This document shows, in pieces, positions 1-12,330 of a stretch of 64,000 nt of DNA; the stretch's first letter is position 1, and each line of letters opens with the position of its first letter. The stretch covers positions 21,038,501-21,102,500 of the forward strand of contig NW_026623050.1 in assembly GCF_023065955.2 (NCBI RefSeq), in the 5' to 3' direction. A program made the position numbers and the translations under genes. This DNA is from Ursus arctos. Taxonomy: Eukaryota; Chordata; Mammalia; Carnivora; Ursidae. The notes under the pieces are model-generated. The model made no database searches. It was not told the origin of the DNA and saw only the letters and a list, made by a program, of their open reading frames with translations.

Positions 1-567
1 ATTACTCTAGTACTGTTTTACTTCTTTTTTTTAGCTAGGTTAGTTTTTGCTTTATGTATTTAAATCCTCCAATGTTAGGCACATAAACATTTATAAATAT
101 TATACCTTCTTGATGTATTGACCTTCTTTGTCTCTTGTTACCATTTTAGTTTAAACTCTGTTTTGTCTGATATAGGTATAGCTACCCCACTTTTTTTTAT
201 TACCATTTGCCTGAAAGGTCTTCTTCCATCCCTTCTTTCTATGTGTGTTTGTAAGGCTATGGTGAGTTTCTTATAGACAGCATATTTTTGGATCTTGTTT
301 TTTTAATCCATCAGCCATTCTCTGTATTTTAATTGTAGAATTTCATTCATTTTTGTTTAAAGTAATCGTTGATAGGTAAGAACTTACTATTGCCATTTCG
401 TTGTTTTCTGGTTGCTTTGTAGATCTCTTGTTCCTTGTTTCTTATCCTGCCGTCTCATTATGTTTGTTTTGATGTTTTTTGGTATTAGTATGCTTTGACT
501 TCTTTATTGTGTTTTTTTGTGTAATGACCAGAGTCTTGCATAAAATATCTTAAACTTATAACATTCT

Positions 568-777
568 GGGGTGCCTGGGTGGCTCAGTCGTTGGGCATCT
601 GCCTTTGGCTCAGGGTGTGATCCTGGCATTGTGGGATTGAGCCCCACATTAGGCTCTTCTGCTGTGAGCCTGCTTCTTCCTCTCCCACTCCCCCTGCTTG
701 TGTTCCCTCTCTCGCTGGCTGTCTCTATCTCTGTCAAATAAATAAATAAAATCTTTTAAAAAAATAAATAAAAAAAA
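568..777 (+). mobile_element. SINEC (tRNA-derived carnivore SINE), young type
   Basis: Complete head-to-tail SINE: tRNA-like head with A/B-box region, CT-rich body and AAATAAAT tail. It is flanked by a perfect 17-bp TSD, TAAACTTATAACATTCT, at 551-567 and 778-794. The perfect TSD suggests a relatively recent insertion into the L1. Confidence 0.97.
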
Positions 778-1074
778 TAAACTTATAACATTCTATCTTA
801 AGCAGATAACAACTTCAATTGAATTTGTAAACTTCTTACTTTTACTTCTCCTCTCATTTTTTCAGTTATTGCTGTTACAGTTTATATGTTTTTTTATATT
901 GTATAGTTAAAAACAGGTTATTATAACTATGGTTATGTTTGCTACATTTTAATACTTTTAATCTATAGTTATAAGTGAAATATGCACCACTATTACTATA
1001 TTGCAGAATCTAAATATGATTTACCATTAGTAGTGAGAGTTACACTAACTTTTTATGATGTTAGTTAGTGTTCT

Positions 1075-2053
1075 TTTGCCCCCAAAGAACTCCCATTTAG
1101 CATTTCTTGTAAGGCAAGTCTGGTGGCAATGAACTCCCTCAATTTTCATTTGTTTGGGAAAGTCTTTATCCTTCCTTCATTTCTGAAAGACAACTTTGCT
1201 GGGTATAGAATCTTTGTTGACAAGGGTGTTTTTTTCAATATTTTGAATATGTCATCCTGGTCTCTCATGGCCTAAAAGGTTTCTGTTGAAAAATCCACTC
1301 AAAGACTTATGGAATCCTCTTCTATGTAACTTCTCTTTTCCTTTACTGCTCTTAAAAGGCTTTCTTTGTCTTTCACTTTTGCAATTTAATTTTAATGTGT
1401 CTCAGTGTAGCCCTATTCAGGTTCAGCCATTTTGGTGTTTTGGGCTTCATGGATGTGGATGTCCATCTCTCTCCCCAGGTTTGGGAAGTTTTAAGCCACT
1501 GTTGCTTTAAATATACTTTCTGTCCCTTTTTTCTTTTTCTTCTCCTGAAATTCTCATAATGCAAATATTGGTTCTTTTTATTATGCCCTGTAGTGCCCAT
1601 TGGCTATCTTCACTATCTTTCATTCTTTTTTTTTTTTTTTTTTTTCCCTCCACAACTGGATAATTTCCAGTGTTTTATTACTTTCAGGTCACTGATTCTT
1701 TCTTCTACATGGTTGAGTTTACTTTTGAAACTCTTTATTGAATTCTTCAGTTCAGGTGTTGTATTTTCTAATTCTAGGATTTCTCTTCGTTTTTTTGATA
1801 CTGGTTGCTTTTTCCTTGTCAAACTTCTCATTTTGTTCATGCACAGTTTTCCTAATTTCATTTAATTGTCTGTCTCTTTTTCTTGTAGGTCACTGAACTT
1901 CCCTAACAGAAGTATTCTGAATTTTTTGTGTGACAGTTCATGGATCTCCATTTCTTTAGGGTCAGTTATTAGGGCTTTATTACTTTCCTTTGGTGGTGTC
2001 ATATTTACCTGACTTTTCATAATCCTTGATTCCTTATATTGGCACCTGTGCAT
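1075..2053 (-). pseudogene. L1 ORF1 relic (RNA-binding chaperone protein)
   Basis: Minus-strand reading gives an N-terminal stretch at 2053-1862 with the MTPPKE and TDPKEMEI motifs typical of L1 ORF1. A coiled-coil segment at 1861-1613 contains ELKNSI and ERISDL. The C-terminal domain near 1230-1075 has AKLSF, a KTF-type motif and RPALQEML-like residues. ORF1p is known to trimerise and bind L1 RNA. The frames do not join: stops and shifts separate the blocks, including a T-run at 1627-1645 on the plus strand. Clearly non-functional. Confidence 0.8.
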
Positions 2054-3344
2054 TTGAATAATCTGACTCTTCTTCCAAACTTTACAGGTTTGCTTTGACA
2101 GAGAGAGTTCTTCACCAATCAGTTCAGTTTGGGTGTCTGGGTGTGTCTGCTGTGATATCCTTTGGCAGGTGGGGTCTGCTATTATGGTCTTTTGGGGGGC
2201 AAGGCAACTATTCTAACTCCAAGGACAGGGATTGGGGGGTGCATCACTGGTTGAGAACTGTTGGATAGGACTACTGGCTTGATTCCGTGTCCAAGTGAGG
2301 CTGTAGGATGAACTCTGCATTTGCCTGGACTTTCCAGTCAGGCTTACTAAATGGTCAAGACTGGTGCTATATTCAATAATGGATGGGGCTATGAATTACC
2401 TTCCTTGTCCTGTCAGGACAGCAGGATAGAACCCAGGACTCGTACAGCTCTTTGTTTGGGGATCCAAATCAGGCCAGAGTGTTCACTGAATTCCCTGGTT
2501 GGGTGAGGCCTCTGCTTTTGCTCTGCATATAGGGAAGCTATGTATTGTGCTTTCCCTCCTAGTGCTACTATGTATAGGGTTGTTGAATGGGCTATGTCAC
2601 ATTGCATGTGCTCTGTTTAGGTTCAGACAGGCCGAAGGCTGTCTTCGGTGATGAGCAGGGCTGTGAATTAGATTCCCTCCTGGGCACAGCAGGAGAAGCA
2701 GCTCTAATGCCTGTAAAGCTCTTTGTTGTCTTAACTTAAGCCAACCCGCACCCCAAGTTCCCTGACTGAGCTGGGCCACTGTTTGTTACGTAAACTGTCA
2801 GCTCTGCTCACCCGCCTCTCAGCACCAGTGCTATTGGGCCACGCAGCTTCCAGGAGTTTGCCAGCCCTTCTGGTCAGATGATGCCAAAATACACTCATCG
2901 AAGCAGGTGATTCTGTGATTCAGATCCTTGCCTGGGCTAGAGGGGGAGGGGCTGCTCCATTTCCCAAAGTCTTTCCAGTTGGGAGGGGCTAGAAGCTCCC
3001 CTCAGCCTTGGCTATGAATTGATCCCCCTATCTGTTCACAGCAGCAGAACTCTTCACGCTGGGTATTGGCTTTGCTCTGTGGATGATCAGCTATGTTTTC
3101 CTGCCTCTTGGTTCAAGTACTGCTGGGCCGCACAGTTCTAGGAGTTGTTGCCAGCCCCTCTGGTCAGGTGGGGCTGGAAGGCACTCTGTACGGTGGGTGG
3201 CGTTGTGACTCACCACCTTGTCTGGGTGTGGGCAAATTGGGCTTAGCATCGAAAAAACTTCTATTTTGAGGATCCAAATCAGGCAGATCTGCACCCTGCT
3301 GAGTTCCCTGTTCAGAATGTGCCTCTGACTTGGTCCTGCGGATG

Positions 3345-3402
3345 GGATTACTACTTGGTCACTGCAGGTAGGTGAGATTACTACTTGGTCACTGCAGGTA
3401 GG
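3345..3402. repeat. 31-bp-period tandem duplication in L1 5'UTR
   Basis: A 27-bp block beginning GATTACTACTTGG occurs identically at 3345-3371 and 3376-3402. It lies in the L1 5'UTR, a region known in many mammals for repeated units. Confidence 0.9.
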
Positions 3403-3845
3403 AATTTGGTCTGCCCAGATCCACGTGTTGGTTGTTGCACCCTTCTCCCCTTCTCTATCACAGTCAGATTCCCAGTGTTTATCCCCTGCAGATTGTCCTA
3501 CAGTCCACATGAGGTGAGATCAGAGTAGGGGCTCCTGAAAAGTTACCCACAGTACTGGGGGCAGTAGTTGTCCCCCTGGGTTCTCCTTTCTCACTGGAGG
3601 AACCTGAGGCTCAGGGGAGACCTCTTTACATGGTGCTGCACTGGCCTGGGGGAGGGGCATGTGGTCAGTGTGTAGGTATTTCTCTTACCCTTCTAATGTA
3701 CTCTGTCTTGGTCTCTGAGGTACAGTGGGGTCCTTCAGTCTCACCCTTTGTTCTAGGATTCTCTCAGTGGTGTCCTCTTCTTGTTATTCTTGGAGGGGTT
3801 GCAAAAGTCAGGAACAACCTACGTCGCCATCTTTGTGATATAACT

Positions 3846-4904
3846 TCCCACCTTGTGTATTTGAGGAGAGAAAGAAGTCTTTGGACGTTCTTCTTAAGGA
3901 CCTCAGGAAAGACCATTTCCTGTTAAGTAGGCCAACTTGTCTTCTTTCCTTGGATGTACTTATTTTCTGTGTTCTTTCTTGTAAATACTTATTCCCAGAA
4001 ACTATCTATTTTTCTTCATCCTTTTTCCCTCCTTACTGTTATCTGAAGTTAGCCAAGGGACTATTATGGTTGATGTTAGTATGTTTTTTGTTTTTCCTTT
4101 TATAGTGGCTCTAGTATATCTGTAGTATCTTTCTCCTCAGTCAGCCAAGTTTAGGTTGTCTGCCATATCCTTGGCTGCCTTCTATGGCTGCCTTGTAAAT
4201 GACTCTATTGTTTTAGGCCTCCATCTTTGTCACTTGTAACCCTAGGCTCCTGGTTGGAACAGGGCTCAGCTCCCACATGAGGGCAAACAATCCCCTGCTA
4301 GACAGTGACCTATGAGTTAACCAAATATGAGAGCTTTGCCCAAGGAAGAGGTTAGTAATTATTAACAAACTGGTTCCTTTCTTGGAGGATAAAAATATGA
4401 TAGAGGGTTAGGCAGTGGCAATAAAAACAGTAGCTAAAAGACACACATGAGAAGGCAGACCTCAAAAACCATTAGACCACAGCAACCAGCAGAGGCAATA
4501 AGTAAGCTGAAATTGTGAGTAGACAGGCTGAAAAGGCTTCCAAAGATAAGATAGTTGCTTAGTAATGGGAGGAGCAATAGGCCTAGGGGTTGAGAGGAAC
4601 TGAGTTGATTTCCTCATCGAGCTCCAGGGTAAGAAGGCACAAATGAGGAAGAACAGATTATTGTCCAGGCCTTGGGGAAATCCGGAATAACCCAGAAACC
4701 TAGAAACAGACATACAAGTGACTTCATAGAAACTTAAAGACAGCTAGAGAACTAAAAGTTCTTTCAGGTTCCAAGATAGTGCTAGCAACTGATTTGTCTT
4801 CTCAGACCCCCAGGAAAAGGTCCCCATTGCTCCCTTACTTTGGTGTGAATCTCTCTCTCCAAAAGAGTTTTACACATACAGTATGGTCCTGATCATCTGA
4901 AGGA
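3846..4904. other. No recognisable gene or repeat
   Basis: About 1 kb following the 5' end of the L1. Short ORFs only (74-98 codons), no splice-like organisation and no family I recognise. Possibly unique DNA or a very old repeat. Confidence 0.4.
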
Positions 4905-5236
4905 CTCAATCATATGTCAAGAATTGCATCCTCTTGGAAGTCTTTCCTTATCCATTCCTCAGGCTACCCCCACCCTGGTTGACTTAGCTCTTTTCTCCGT
5001 GGTCCTATAGTACCTTGCATGGCCTTATGTCAGAGATATGATTACATTATATGTTAATTGTGGGGTTACTTATCAATTGCTTGTGTCTGCCCTCCCCAGC
5101 CCTGGCTCTCAGTACTGTCAACTATATGAGGTCAGGAAGTATGTTTTCATTCTTCTCTATATCCTCAACATACAGGGACAACATGGTCCCTACCGTAAAG
5201 TAGCCAAACAATGTATGTTTATTGAACTGAGTTATT
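4905..5236 (+). mobile_element. LINE-2 (L2) 3' end
   Basis: Reads like the L2 3' region: a CTTGGAAGTCTTTCCTTATC-type start, then a GAGGTCAGGAAGTATGTTTT block followed by ATATCCTCAACAT, and an end near TTATTGAACTGAG. Diverged, as expected for an ancient mammalian element. Confidence 0.7.
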
Positions 5237-5263
5237 GAATTGGAGAGAGCTCCTTTTATTTAG

Positions 5264-5281
5264 GCCGGGGGGGGGGGGGGG
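5264..5281. repeat. Poly-G tract (about 17 G)
   Basis: An uninterrupted G run within unique sequence. It could form G-quadruplex-like structure, but the length may also be imprecise through sequencing error. Confidence 0.9.
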
Positions 5282-5428
5282 CAGGAAGAAAACTCACTGG
5301 CTTATCCATAATAGTGCAGAAAATGAGAACTTAATTAATCCATACTTAAAACTTTATGTCTCTGTGACTCTACAAAAATTTCCAAAGTCTGTTCAGTCTG
5401 ACATCTGGTCCTACAATTCTCCAGTTTT

Positions 5429-5650
5429 GTTTCTGCTTGTTTACTTGTTTTGTTTTTGTTTTGTTTTGTTTTTAGAAAGGGAGAGAGAGAGGGATGGGGA
5501 AGGAAAGAGAGAGAGGGAGAGAGAGAATCTTAAGCAGACTCCATGGCCAGTGCAGAGCCTGACACAAGGCTCAATCTCTCAACCCTGAGTCGCAACCTGA
5601 GCCAAAATCAAGAGTCTGATGCCTAACAAACTGAGCCACCCAGGTGCCCC
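5429..5650 (-). mobile_element. SINEC, antisense, older subfamily
   Basis: The complement of the SINEC head is at the right (GCCACCCAGGTGCCCC) and a T-rich tail at the left. The body differs from the young type (GAGA-rich, lacking the CTTCTTCCTCTCCCACTCC block). TSD CAATTCTCCAGTTTT at 5414-5428 matches 5651-5665 with one mismatch. Confidence 0.93.
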
Positions 5651-5861
5651 CAATTCTCCGGTTTTAAAGGTACTTTGGCCAGCTCTGTACCTTTTAAGGA
5701 GAAGAGTTGTGTTCTCCTTTCAGCCTCCAGTTTCTCATCTGAATTCAGATCCATGCTCTTGGGTGAGCCAGGCTTGAGGCTTCCTCTCTGGGAGATCCTC
5801 TGGGCTTTGGAGCTTAGAGTCTAGGATGCTCATCCCAGCTTGGTGAGGGTACAGCTTAGTA

Positions 5862-6050
5862 ATGGTAGGAGCTTTTGTAGTCCCAGGCAAGTTCCTTACC
5901 TCTCTGAGCCTCACTTTCTTAATTGGTAAAAGTGAGGATAGGGACAACACCCTTGTGCAGTTATGCCTAAGGGTTTGATGGAAAATATTTGTGAAAATAC
6001 CTAACATAATGCACACAGTGAGCACACAGTAAGAGCCAAATAAATGTGAA
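5862..6050 (+). mobile_element. MIR (ancient tRNA-derived SINE)
   Basis: Core matches the MIR pattern: CAAGTTCCTTACCTCTCTGAGCC, then a TTTCTTAATTGGTAAAA block, then an ending like CACAGTAAGAGCCAAATAAATG. Diverged but in correct order. It overlaps the 184-codon minus-strand ORF at 5735-6289, which argues that ORF is fortuitous. Confidence 0.8.
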
Positions 6051-7895
6051 TTTCCCTTTTTTCCCTCTTCCTGGGGATATTGGAAAGGAGAAGGAAAGAC
6101 AAGGGGTGATGGTAGAGGGCAAAGGCCCCAACAGTGATAGGAGCCCTGAAAACCAAATGTTCCAGCAGCCTGGTGACCATGTACCATCACTTTAAAATCT
6201 GAGAAAGTACAAGTTGTGGTTACCAAAAGCCATCCTGCTCCTGGGGCAGCTGCTGCAGGAGATAACTTGATCAAAGCATGAAAGAACATTCACACCCTTC
6301 CAGGCTGAAATTGGGGCACAGCAAAGAGTGAGATAGGCACCAATCATAGCAAGGAAAACATCTTTACCCACAACAAGCAAAGAAAATTGGGAGATTCATT
6401 AAATGCTATCTCAGAAAGGTCTGGGAGTATACAAAGGTGTCTGACGGCAAACTCCAGCAAATAACAACTCCGGGACTGAAAAAGGAGAAAGAGAGGAAGG
6501 TGCTAATAATCAGTTGGGAAACCTCAGAGTATTCATAGGTGTTTCAAACATAAATTCATCCCTTTTAAGGTCCCTAAAGAAAGCCAAACGAGACCAGCTA
6601 CTCTTATTTTCAGGGACTTCAAAAACCAGATAATGTGTGTGTTGGGGAGGGGTGGTGGGGGTCAGAGTCTATGCTTTCTAGCTACTCTAGGAAGAGTTAC
6701 CTTAAATCAGCATTAAAACTGTTAAAGTTAATTTGTGATGTATTTGGAACAGGCTACTCAGTAGTCAAGGGATTGTGTATGGGAGGATAGAGGTAGAGTT
6801 CCAAAACAGGATGAGCTTGGTAGCCAAATTTTTCTGACTACAAATGTCACTGATTGCTGCTGCCTAATATGTCAAGTTTGCTATTAGCTGGAAAAAAATG
6901 GCTAAATGACTACAGCTCTTCTGCAACCAGTGTCTCCCTTCCCTATGAAAGAACACTTTTTAAATGAGTAGACTACCCAACCTGTTTTTAAAGACAAGTG
7001 ACTTAAGACTAAATACCCCTTTCCACTAGAGTTGGTGAAAGTCATCTTATCATTTTGAATACCCTCAAAGATGTTGTTGAAGTAGGGCTTCAGTTTCCTT
7101 TCTGTGTCAAAGATACTCTTTCTGAGTATCTTTTAAAATATTTTGATATAAAAATGATAAGATCTTAAGTTACTGCCCAGAAATAAATTGTATTTAATGG
7201 TGTTTTGAAAAAATTAATTAAAGAATCCTGTATATGAAGATTAAATCAAGATGTTAGACTGAAGGAAATGTAATCTTTACCAAATCTTATGAAATGACAG
7301 AAAAGATTGAGAGATGGGAGTGGGGGGTAGGGAGAGGGAAATAATTGGTAACAGGATGGGGGACCAAAAGTGTCATCAATGTATCAGAAATTTTTAGGAG
7401 ATGGTCGTGTTAGACCTTCGATGAACAAACTAGAGCAACTGAACCTCAAATACTCCTAAGCTTAAGACAGTGAAGGAGGTGGAAGCAATTTCAGGGAAGC
7501 TCCAGGCTCAGAGAGAGCAGAGTCAGTGAATAGAGGGTGCTAAGGTTGTGACCAGAAGGATTGAGACACTGTGTGTGAAGCAGCTAGACTGCTGATCCTC
7601 TTCCCTTTTCCTGCTTATATGGGTCCACATATTAAAGCACTAAGCCTGTGGGGTCATGGGAGCCAAAGAACAGCATAGGAGAATGGATCTCAGGAGGGAG
7701 AGAGAGAGACTCCTCACTCAGAAAATATCCTGCCCAGCAATATGTCTTTCCCTTTCTTTATAATCACCAAAGTCCATCTACATTAAGCAGAAATGGAGTG
7801 CTAACAGCAGTTCTTATTAACAAAGTACAAGAATAATCCACATTTGTAGGGGCACAAAACTCTGTAAATTCTGAAATAATACCTGAGGAAAGAGA
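6051..7895. other. No recognisable gene or repeat
   Basis: About 1.8 kb with only short ORFs (60-62 codons) and no repeat family I can name. Purine-rich patches at 7300-7345 and 7690-7710. Probably unique DNA or unrecognisably old repeats. Confidence 0.4.
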
Positions 7896-8288
7896 GCTAA
7901 TAAATAAAAAGATAAATATAAATTTATTTTATAAATGTTACCTTAAAATTTTTAGAAAAATAAAATTACTATAAGTAAAATAGTTACAATTATTACAAAT
8001 ATAACAGTTATCCTCAAAGAGATTGAAGATGTGATTACATCCATAAAAATGAAGCAGTGATCTTAGGGATTAAAAACAGGATTTTTGAAATAAAAAGCCT
8101 TAGCAGTTATGTATTATAGAATCTCCTTGAAAGTATGACTATAGGATGAACTTTAACAAAATAAATAAGAAATCCGAGAGAGATGAATATGTTCAAGAAA
8201 CAGTAGAGAGAAAAGAAATTGTTTAACTTGTAGTTATCCAAATATGGTATATGTTTAAAAATCAGTAACATAAAATTAAAATCTGGAC

Positions 8289-8503
8289 TAGATGTTGGCA
8301 AACTTTTTCTGTGAAGTACCAGAGAATGAATATTCTCCGCTTGTGGTTCATTCAGTCTCTGTTACAACTACTCAGCTCTACTGCTGTAGACTGGAAGCAG
8401 GGACTGATAATACATAATTAAATGGTCATGACTGTGTTCCAATAAAACTTTATTTACAAAACAGGCAGCGGGACAGATTTGGCCTGCAGGCCAAACCCTA
8501 TTC
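8289..8503 (+). mobile_element. MER5A (hAT-Charlie non-autonomous DNA transposon)
   Basis: Contains the diagnostic MER5A series: GTTGGCAAACTTTTTCTGTGAA, the GTCTCTGTTACAACTACTCA block, GTGTTCCAATAAAACTTTAT, then GATTTGGCCTGCAGGCC. Termini are worn and the 8-bp TSD is not convincing. Confidence 0.9.
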
Positions 8504-9389
8504 TAGATGATTGCAACATAAAGACATCAGAGACAAGGCATGATGAAGAGATAAGAGGGAAATTCTAAAAGCATGATAAAAAAACATGCACACATACAAC
8601 CAGATGGCAGGAAAAAATTCAAGCCATCGATAATCATATGACAGTGGATGCAATACATGACAAATGGAATCAATTTCTTCAATAAAGACAGAATCTCAAA
8701 TTTGGTAAAACAACAACGCATCTAGCTATAAGCTATTTAGAAGAACTACATCTAAAAAGAAGGTTGAAAATACAAGCACATGCAAAGATATATCAGGCAA
8801 GTACTAAAAACAGATAAGTGTGGTAACAATGTTAGACAAAAAAAAATTAGCGCAAAGAGAATTTAACGAGATAAAGAACAATCATATTGATGAAAGAAAC
8901 AATTCCATAAGAAACATTATTAATAATGAACTTTAATGATCCCACCAATATACAATCAAAAGTTATGCTTATAACATAAAGTAAAAACTGATAGAAACAC
9001 AAGGAGAAATGAAAATGCACAGCCACTTTGGAAGACTTCCACACATATCTCAGAAATTGAAAGATAAAGTAGGAAAAAAGTAAGGCAGAAAGGATTTGAA
9101 TAACACAATAAAGAAGCTTGATTGAATAAGTATAAGTGGCTTTGTACACAATAAATGGTGAATGCACAATCTCTTCAAACACAGATGCAACATTAACTAG
9201 CTGATAACACACAAAGACAATGTTAATAAATTCCCAGATAAGAAATCATTCAGATCACATTCTTTGATCACACTGCAATAAAATGTGTAATTAATAAAGA
9301 GGTACAATTTTATAAACTTGGAAATTAAAAGCCACTCCTTCAAGTAACTTGAAATAACTTTAAGAAAAGAGAATTTAAAAAGAAGTTAT

Positions 9390-9597
9390 TGGGGTGCCTG
9401 GGTGGCTCAGTCGTTAAGCATATGCCTTCGGCTCAGGGCATGATCCCAGGGTCCTGGGATCTAGCCCCACATGGGGCTCCCTGCTCCACTGGGAGCCTGC
9501 TTCTTCCTCTCCCACTCCCCCTGCTTGTGTTCCCTCTCTCTCTGGCTGTCTCTTTCTCTGTCAAATAAATAAATAAAATCTTTAAAAAAAAAAAAAG
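9390..9597 (+). mobile_element. SINEC, young type
   Basis: Complete SINEC with AAATAAAT tail and A-run. TSD GAAGTTAT at 9382-9389 and 9598-9605, both copies preceded by A-rich sequence. Inserted in the old sense L1. Confidence 0.96.
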
Positions 9598-9629
9598 GAA
9601 GTTATCAATTATTTAGAAATGATGATATC

Positions 9630-9845
9630 TAAGACTTATTAAACATTACTATACAACCAATATTGTGTTACATGATCTACAAGGATTGTCTCATTTTATT
9701 ATCACAGTAATCCTAAGAGGTTGATTCCATTATCACCTCATTTCACAGATGAGGACCTGAAACACAAAGCTCTGTTAAATAACCTTCTCAAGAGCACACT
9801 GACCCTACATGACAGAGTTGGAATTGGAACCTAGTGTGGCCAGTA
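9630..9845 (-). mobile_element. MIR, antisense
   Basis: Shows the antisense MIR core: a TCTCATTTTATTATCACAGT block, then CATTTCACAGATGAGGA, then GGAATTGGAACC. Ancient and diverged. Confidence 0.8.
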
Positions 9846-11111
9846 TATGAACGAGTACAACAAGAAGGATAGTAAGACCAATACAATTCAAAATCTACTT
9901 AGAGAAAATATATGGCCTTGAGTCCATACATTAGAATATAAGAAAAGATTGAATAGAAGTAAATCTTGCATACAGTTCAAGAAGCTAGTGGAAGAAAAAT
10001 TAAACTATATAAGGAAAGTATTACTAAAGAAGAAAACCAGAAATGAATGAAATACAGAGTGAAGTAAATATGAATAAACTAAAATCTGACTTTTGGAAAA
10101 GAACCAAAAATGTCAAAAATCTAGAATGTCTCAAAGGTAAATAAGAGAGAATTATTAACGAAAGAAGTGAGGAAGGGCATAACTACGGGTATGGTGTCAT
10201 TCTAAAAAATCTGAGATAAATACTGAACTTAAGTGAATACATTAGAAAAATCTAGATGAAAATAATTTCTAGAAAATATAAAACCAAAATTGATCCAAAA
10301 GGAGATTCATACCTTACAAGAACAAATAACAATAAAACAGCAAAAAAATTGAAAAAACTCTTTTATAAAAAGTCACCAAACGGATAGTTCTATAAGTGTA
10401 GAACAAATAATCCCTATACTATATTAATTAACCAAAAATTTGGGAAAAATAAAAAGTTTTCTAATTAATTTATATTGGGGCTGACATGGCCTGCATATTA
10501 AAACTACACAAATAAAGCATATACTCATGTATGAACACAAATACCGAAATCCTAAGTTATTAGCAAAATGAATCCAGAAATGTGTTTTTTAAATGAATAC
10601 ATTTATATAGAAATGTAGAAAAATCATAAGTAGGATTTATCCAAGGTAGTCAAAGCTGATTCAAAATTCAGAATATATTAATGCAAATCATTATACTCAA
10701 AGAAAAAATGATATAATTATCTTAATAGATGCCAAAAAGCATTTGATACAATTTGACATCTATTTTTTTATCAGAAAGAAAACCACTTTAGCAAACCAGA
10801 AGTAGGAAAAACTCTATTTTAATGAAAGGTATCTGCATACACAAGCATCATGCCTAATCATAAAATATTAGAAGTTTCCCACTAAAGTTTTTCAGTGCTG
10901 TTTTGAGAGTCCTAGCCAATGGTATGTAATAAGAAAAAGAACAGTTAAAGGTGACAAACCAGGAGACAATATTTTCCACATGTTTTTGAATACATTTTAT
11001 GATATATAATAAACACCAAAAATATCAATAAGAAAAATATAAACAATCTAATAGAAACATGTATGAAGGACATAAATAACCACTTCAGTAGGAAGAAGTA
11101 TAAATAATGAA

Positions 11112-11496
11112 TAGAAATAAAATTTTTTCATTGAAGTATAGTTGACATGCAATGTTACATTAGTTTCAGGTGTACAACATAGTGATTCAACATCTCTACA
11201 CCTTATGCTATGCTCACCACAAGTGTAATTACCGCTTGTCACTGTACAATGTTATTACCACACCATTGATTATATTCCCTATTGCTATACCTTTCATCCC
11301 CATGCCTTACTTATTTTGTAACTGAAGACCTGTATCTCCCCGTCCCCTTCACCCATTTTGCCCATCCCCCCCTTCTGACAACCGTCAGTTCTTTCTCTGA
11401 TTTATGGTTCTGTTTTGATTTTTGTTTTGTTTTTTAGTTTTGATGTGCAAGTAAGATCATTTGATATTTGTCTTTGTCTAACTTAAGACATGTAAT
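11112..11496 (-). mobile_element. L1 3' end, antisense (3'UTR)
   Basis: Begins with the antisense L1 3' terminus (TTGAAGTATAGTTGACATGC), followed by the GTTTCAGGTGTACAACATAG block and the CTGTATCTCCCCGTCCCC block. The right end is ragged. Confidence 0.85.
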
Positions 11497-11565
11497 TTAA
11501 AGTAACAGTGAATTGCTTTTTTTTCTTTTATTCTTAGAACTGGCAAAAGATTGATAATATTTATG

Positions 11566-11631
11566 TGTACCTGAAACTAGTATTACGCTGTATGTTAACT
11601 AACTAGAATTTAAATTAAAACTTTAAAAAAA
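11566..11631 (+). mobile_element. Severely 5'-truncated L1 tail (about 66 bp)
   Basis: Only the last bases of an L1 are present (GTACCTGAAACTAG to an A-run), between near-identical flanks TGATAATATTTATGTG (11551-11566) and CGATAATATTTAGTG (about 11635-11649). This has the hallmarks of a 5'-truncated retrotransposition. Confidence 0.75.
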
Positions 11632-11639
11632 GGTCGATA

Positions 11640-12330
11640 ATATTTAGTGTTTATAAAGATTTGAGGAATCAGGTATTTTTTACATACACCTGGTCAGAAT
11701 GTAATTTGTAAGTCTTTCTGAGAAAGCAATTTGGCAGAATTTACCAAAACTTTTACTTTACAGTTTCTTTTGCTCAGCAATTTTGTTTCTACAGTTTTAG
11801 TACCATAAAATACTCGTTTGTGTGCACAAAGAAAACTTCAGGGTGCTTGATGCAGCAAGGTTTTGAAAAATAGGAATAATCTAAAAAATTATGAAAAAAT
11901 TTTTCATTTTTTGAAATGAAAAAATAGGAATAATCTAAATTTCCACTAGTTGTAAAATTATGGAATTAATTATGTTACCTTGATACTACGAACATTGTGT
12001 AGCTTTAAAAAAAAAAAGGAGACTGATCTGCGTTAGATATAGAAAGAGCTTGAGATGTATTTTTAGGATAAAAATAAAATTATGAAATTGTGAAGCATGA
12101 ATGTGTATTTTTTAAATGTTACTGTACATTGGCATATATTTATGCATATAAATGCATAGAAATTGATTTGGAAGTAAGCTCATTTGATTATTTTCTTTAG
12201 GGAGGACAGCAGGAATGGGGGAGCAAGAAATGAAGGTAGGATTAACATTTTACTCTATGCCTTTCAGTGTGGTTTGAATCAGTGAAAATATATTTATGCA
12301 ATTTCTGTGATTTAAGAAAATTGTTTTTGA
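11640..12330 (+). mobile_element. Ancient L1 (L1ME/L1M5-like) 3' region, sense
   Basis: Plus-strand sequence resembles the 3' end of old L1s: a GAGAAAGCAATTTGGCAGAA block, GCTCAGCAATTTTGTTTCTA, AATAATCTAAATTTCC, and a gapped TATGGAATTAATTATG block. Probably the far end of the element that starts near 7.9 kb. Confidence 0.6.

Larger units (their letters stand above)
1..3845 (-). mobile_element. LINE-1, antisense, 5' half (ORF2 start, ORF1, 5'UTR)
   Basis: Read on the minus strand, the order is 5'UTR (about 3845 down to 2060), ORF1 relic (about 2053-1075), inter-ORF spacer and the start of the ORF2 endonuclease region (about 480-1), which runs off the window edge. The 5' end is marked by the AAGATGGCGAC-type start of L1, seen as its complement near 3820-3838. 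The 5'UTR is visibly richer in GC than its surroundings. A young SINEC interrupts the element at 568-777. ORF2 is only a fragment and the element cannot be active. Confidence 0.85.
7896..11110 (+). mobile_element. Old LINE-1, sense, ORF2 endonuclease to reverse transcriptase
   Basis: A-rich plus-strand sequence follows the L1 ORF2 order: endonuclease-type segments around 8860-9330, mid-ORF2 around 9850-10400, and reverse-transcriptase-type segments around 10640-10960 (CTTAATAGATGCCAAAAAGC is the L1 'DAEKAFD' region). No frame stays open. It is split by MER5A, SINEC and MIR. An antisense L1 3' end starts at its right edge. Confidence 0.75.

Noticed and set aside
568..777. tRNA-like A/B-box sequence in SINE heads as a tRNA gene
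   Set aside because: It is the degenerate head of SINEC with the full SINE body and TSD; no functional tRNA cloverleaf is expected.
3091..3510. 139-codon minus-strand ORF
   Set aside because: Lies in the L1 5'UTR and spans the 31-bp duplication; no L1 protein is encoded there.
5735..6289. 184-codon minus-strand ORF, the longest in the window
   Set aside because: Its centre is the antisense of a MIR element, composition is not gene-like, and no domain or neighbouring exon structure supports it.
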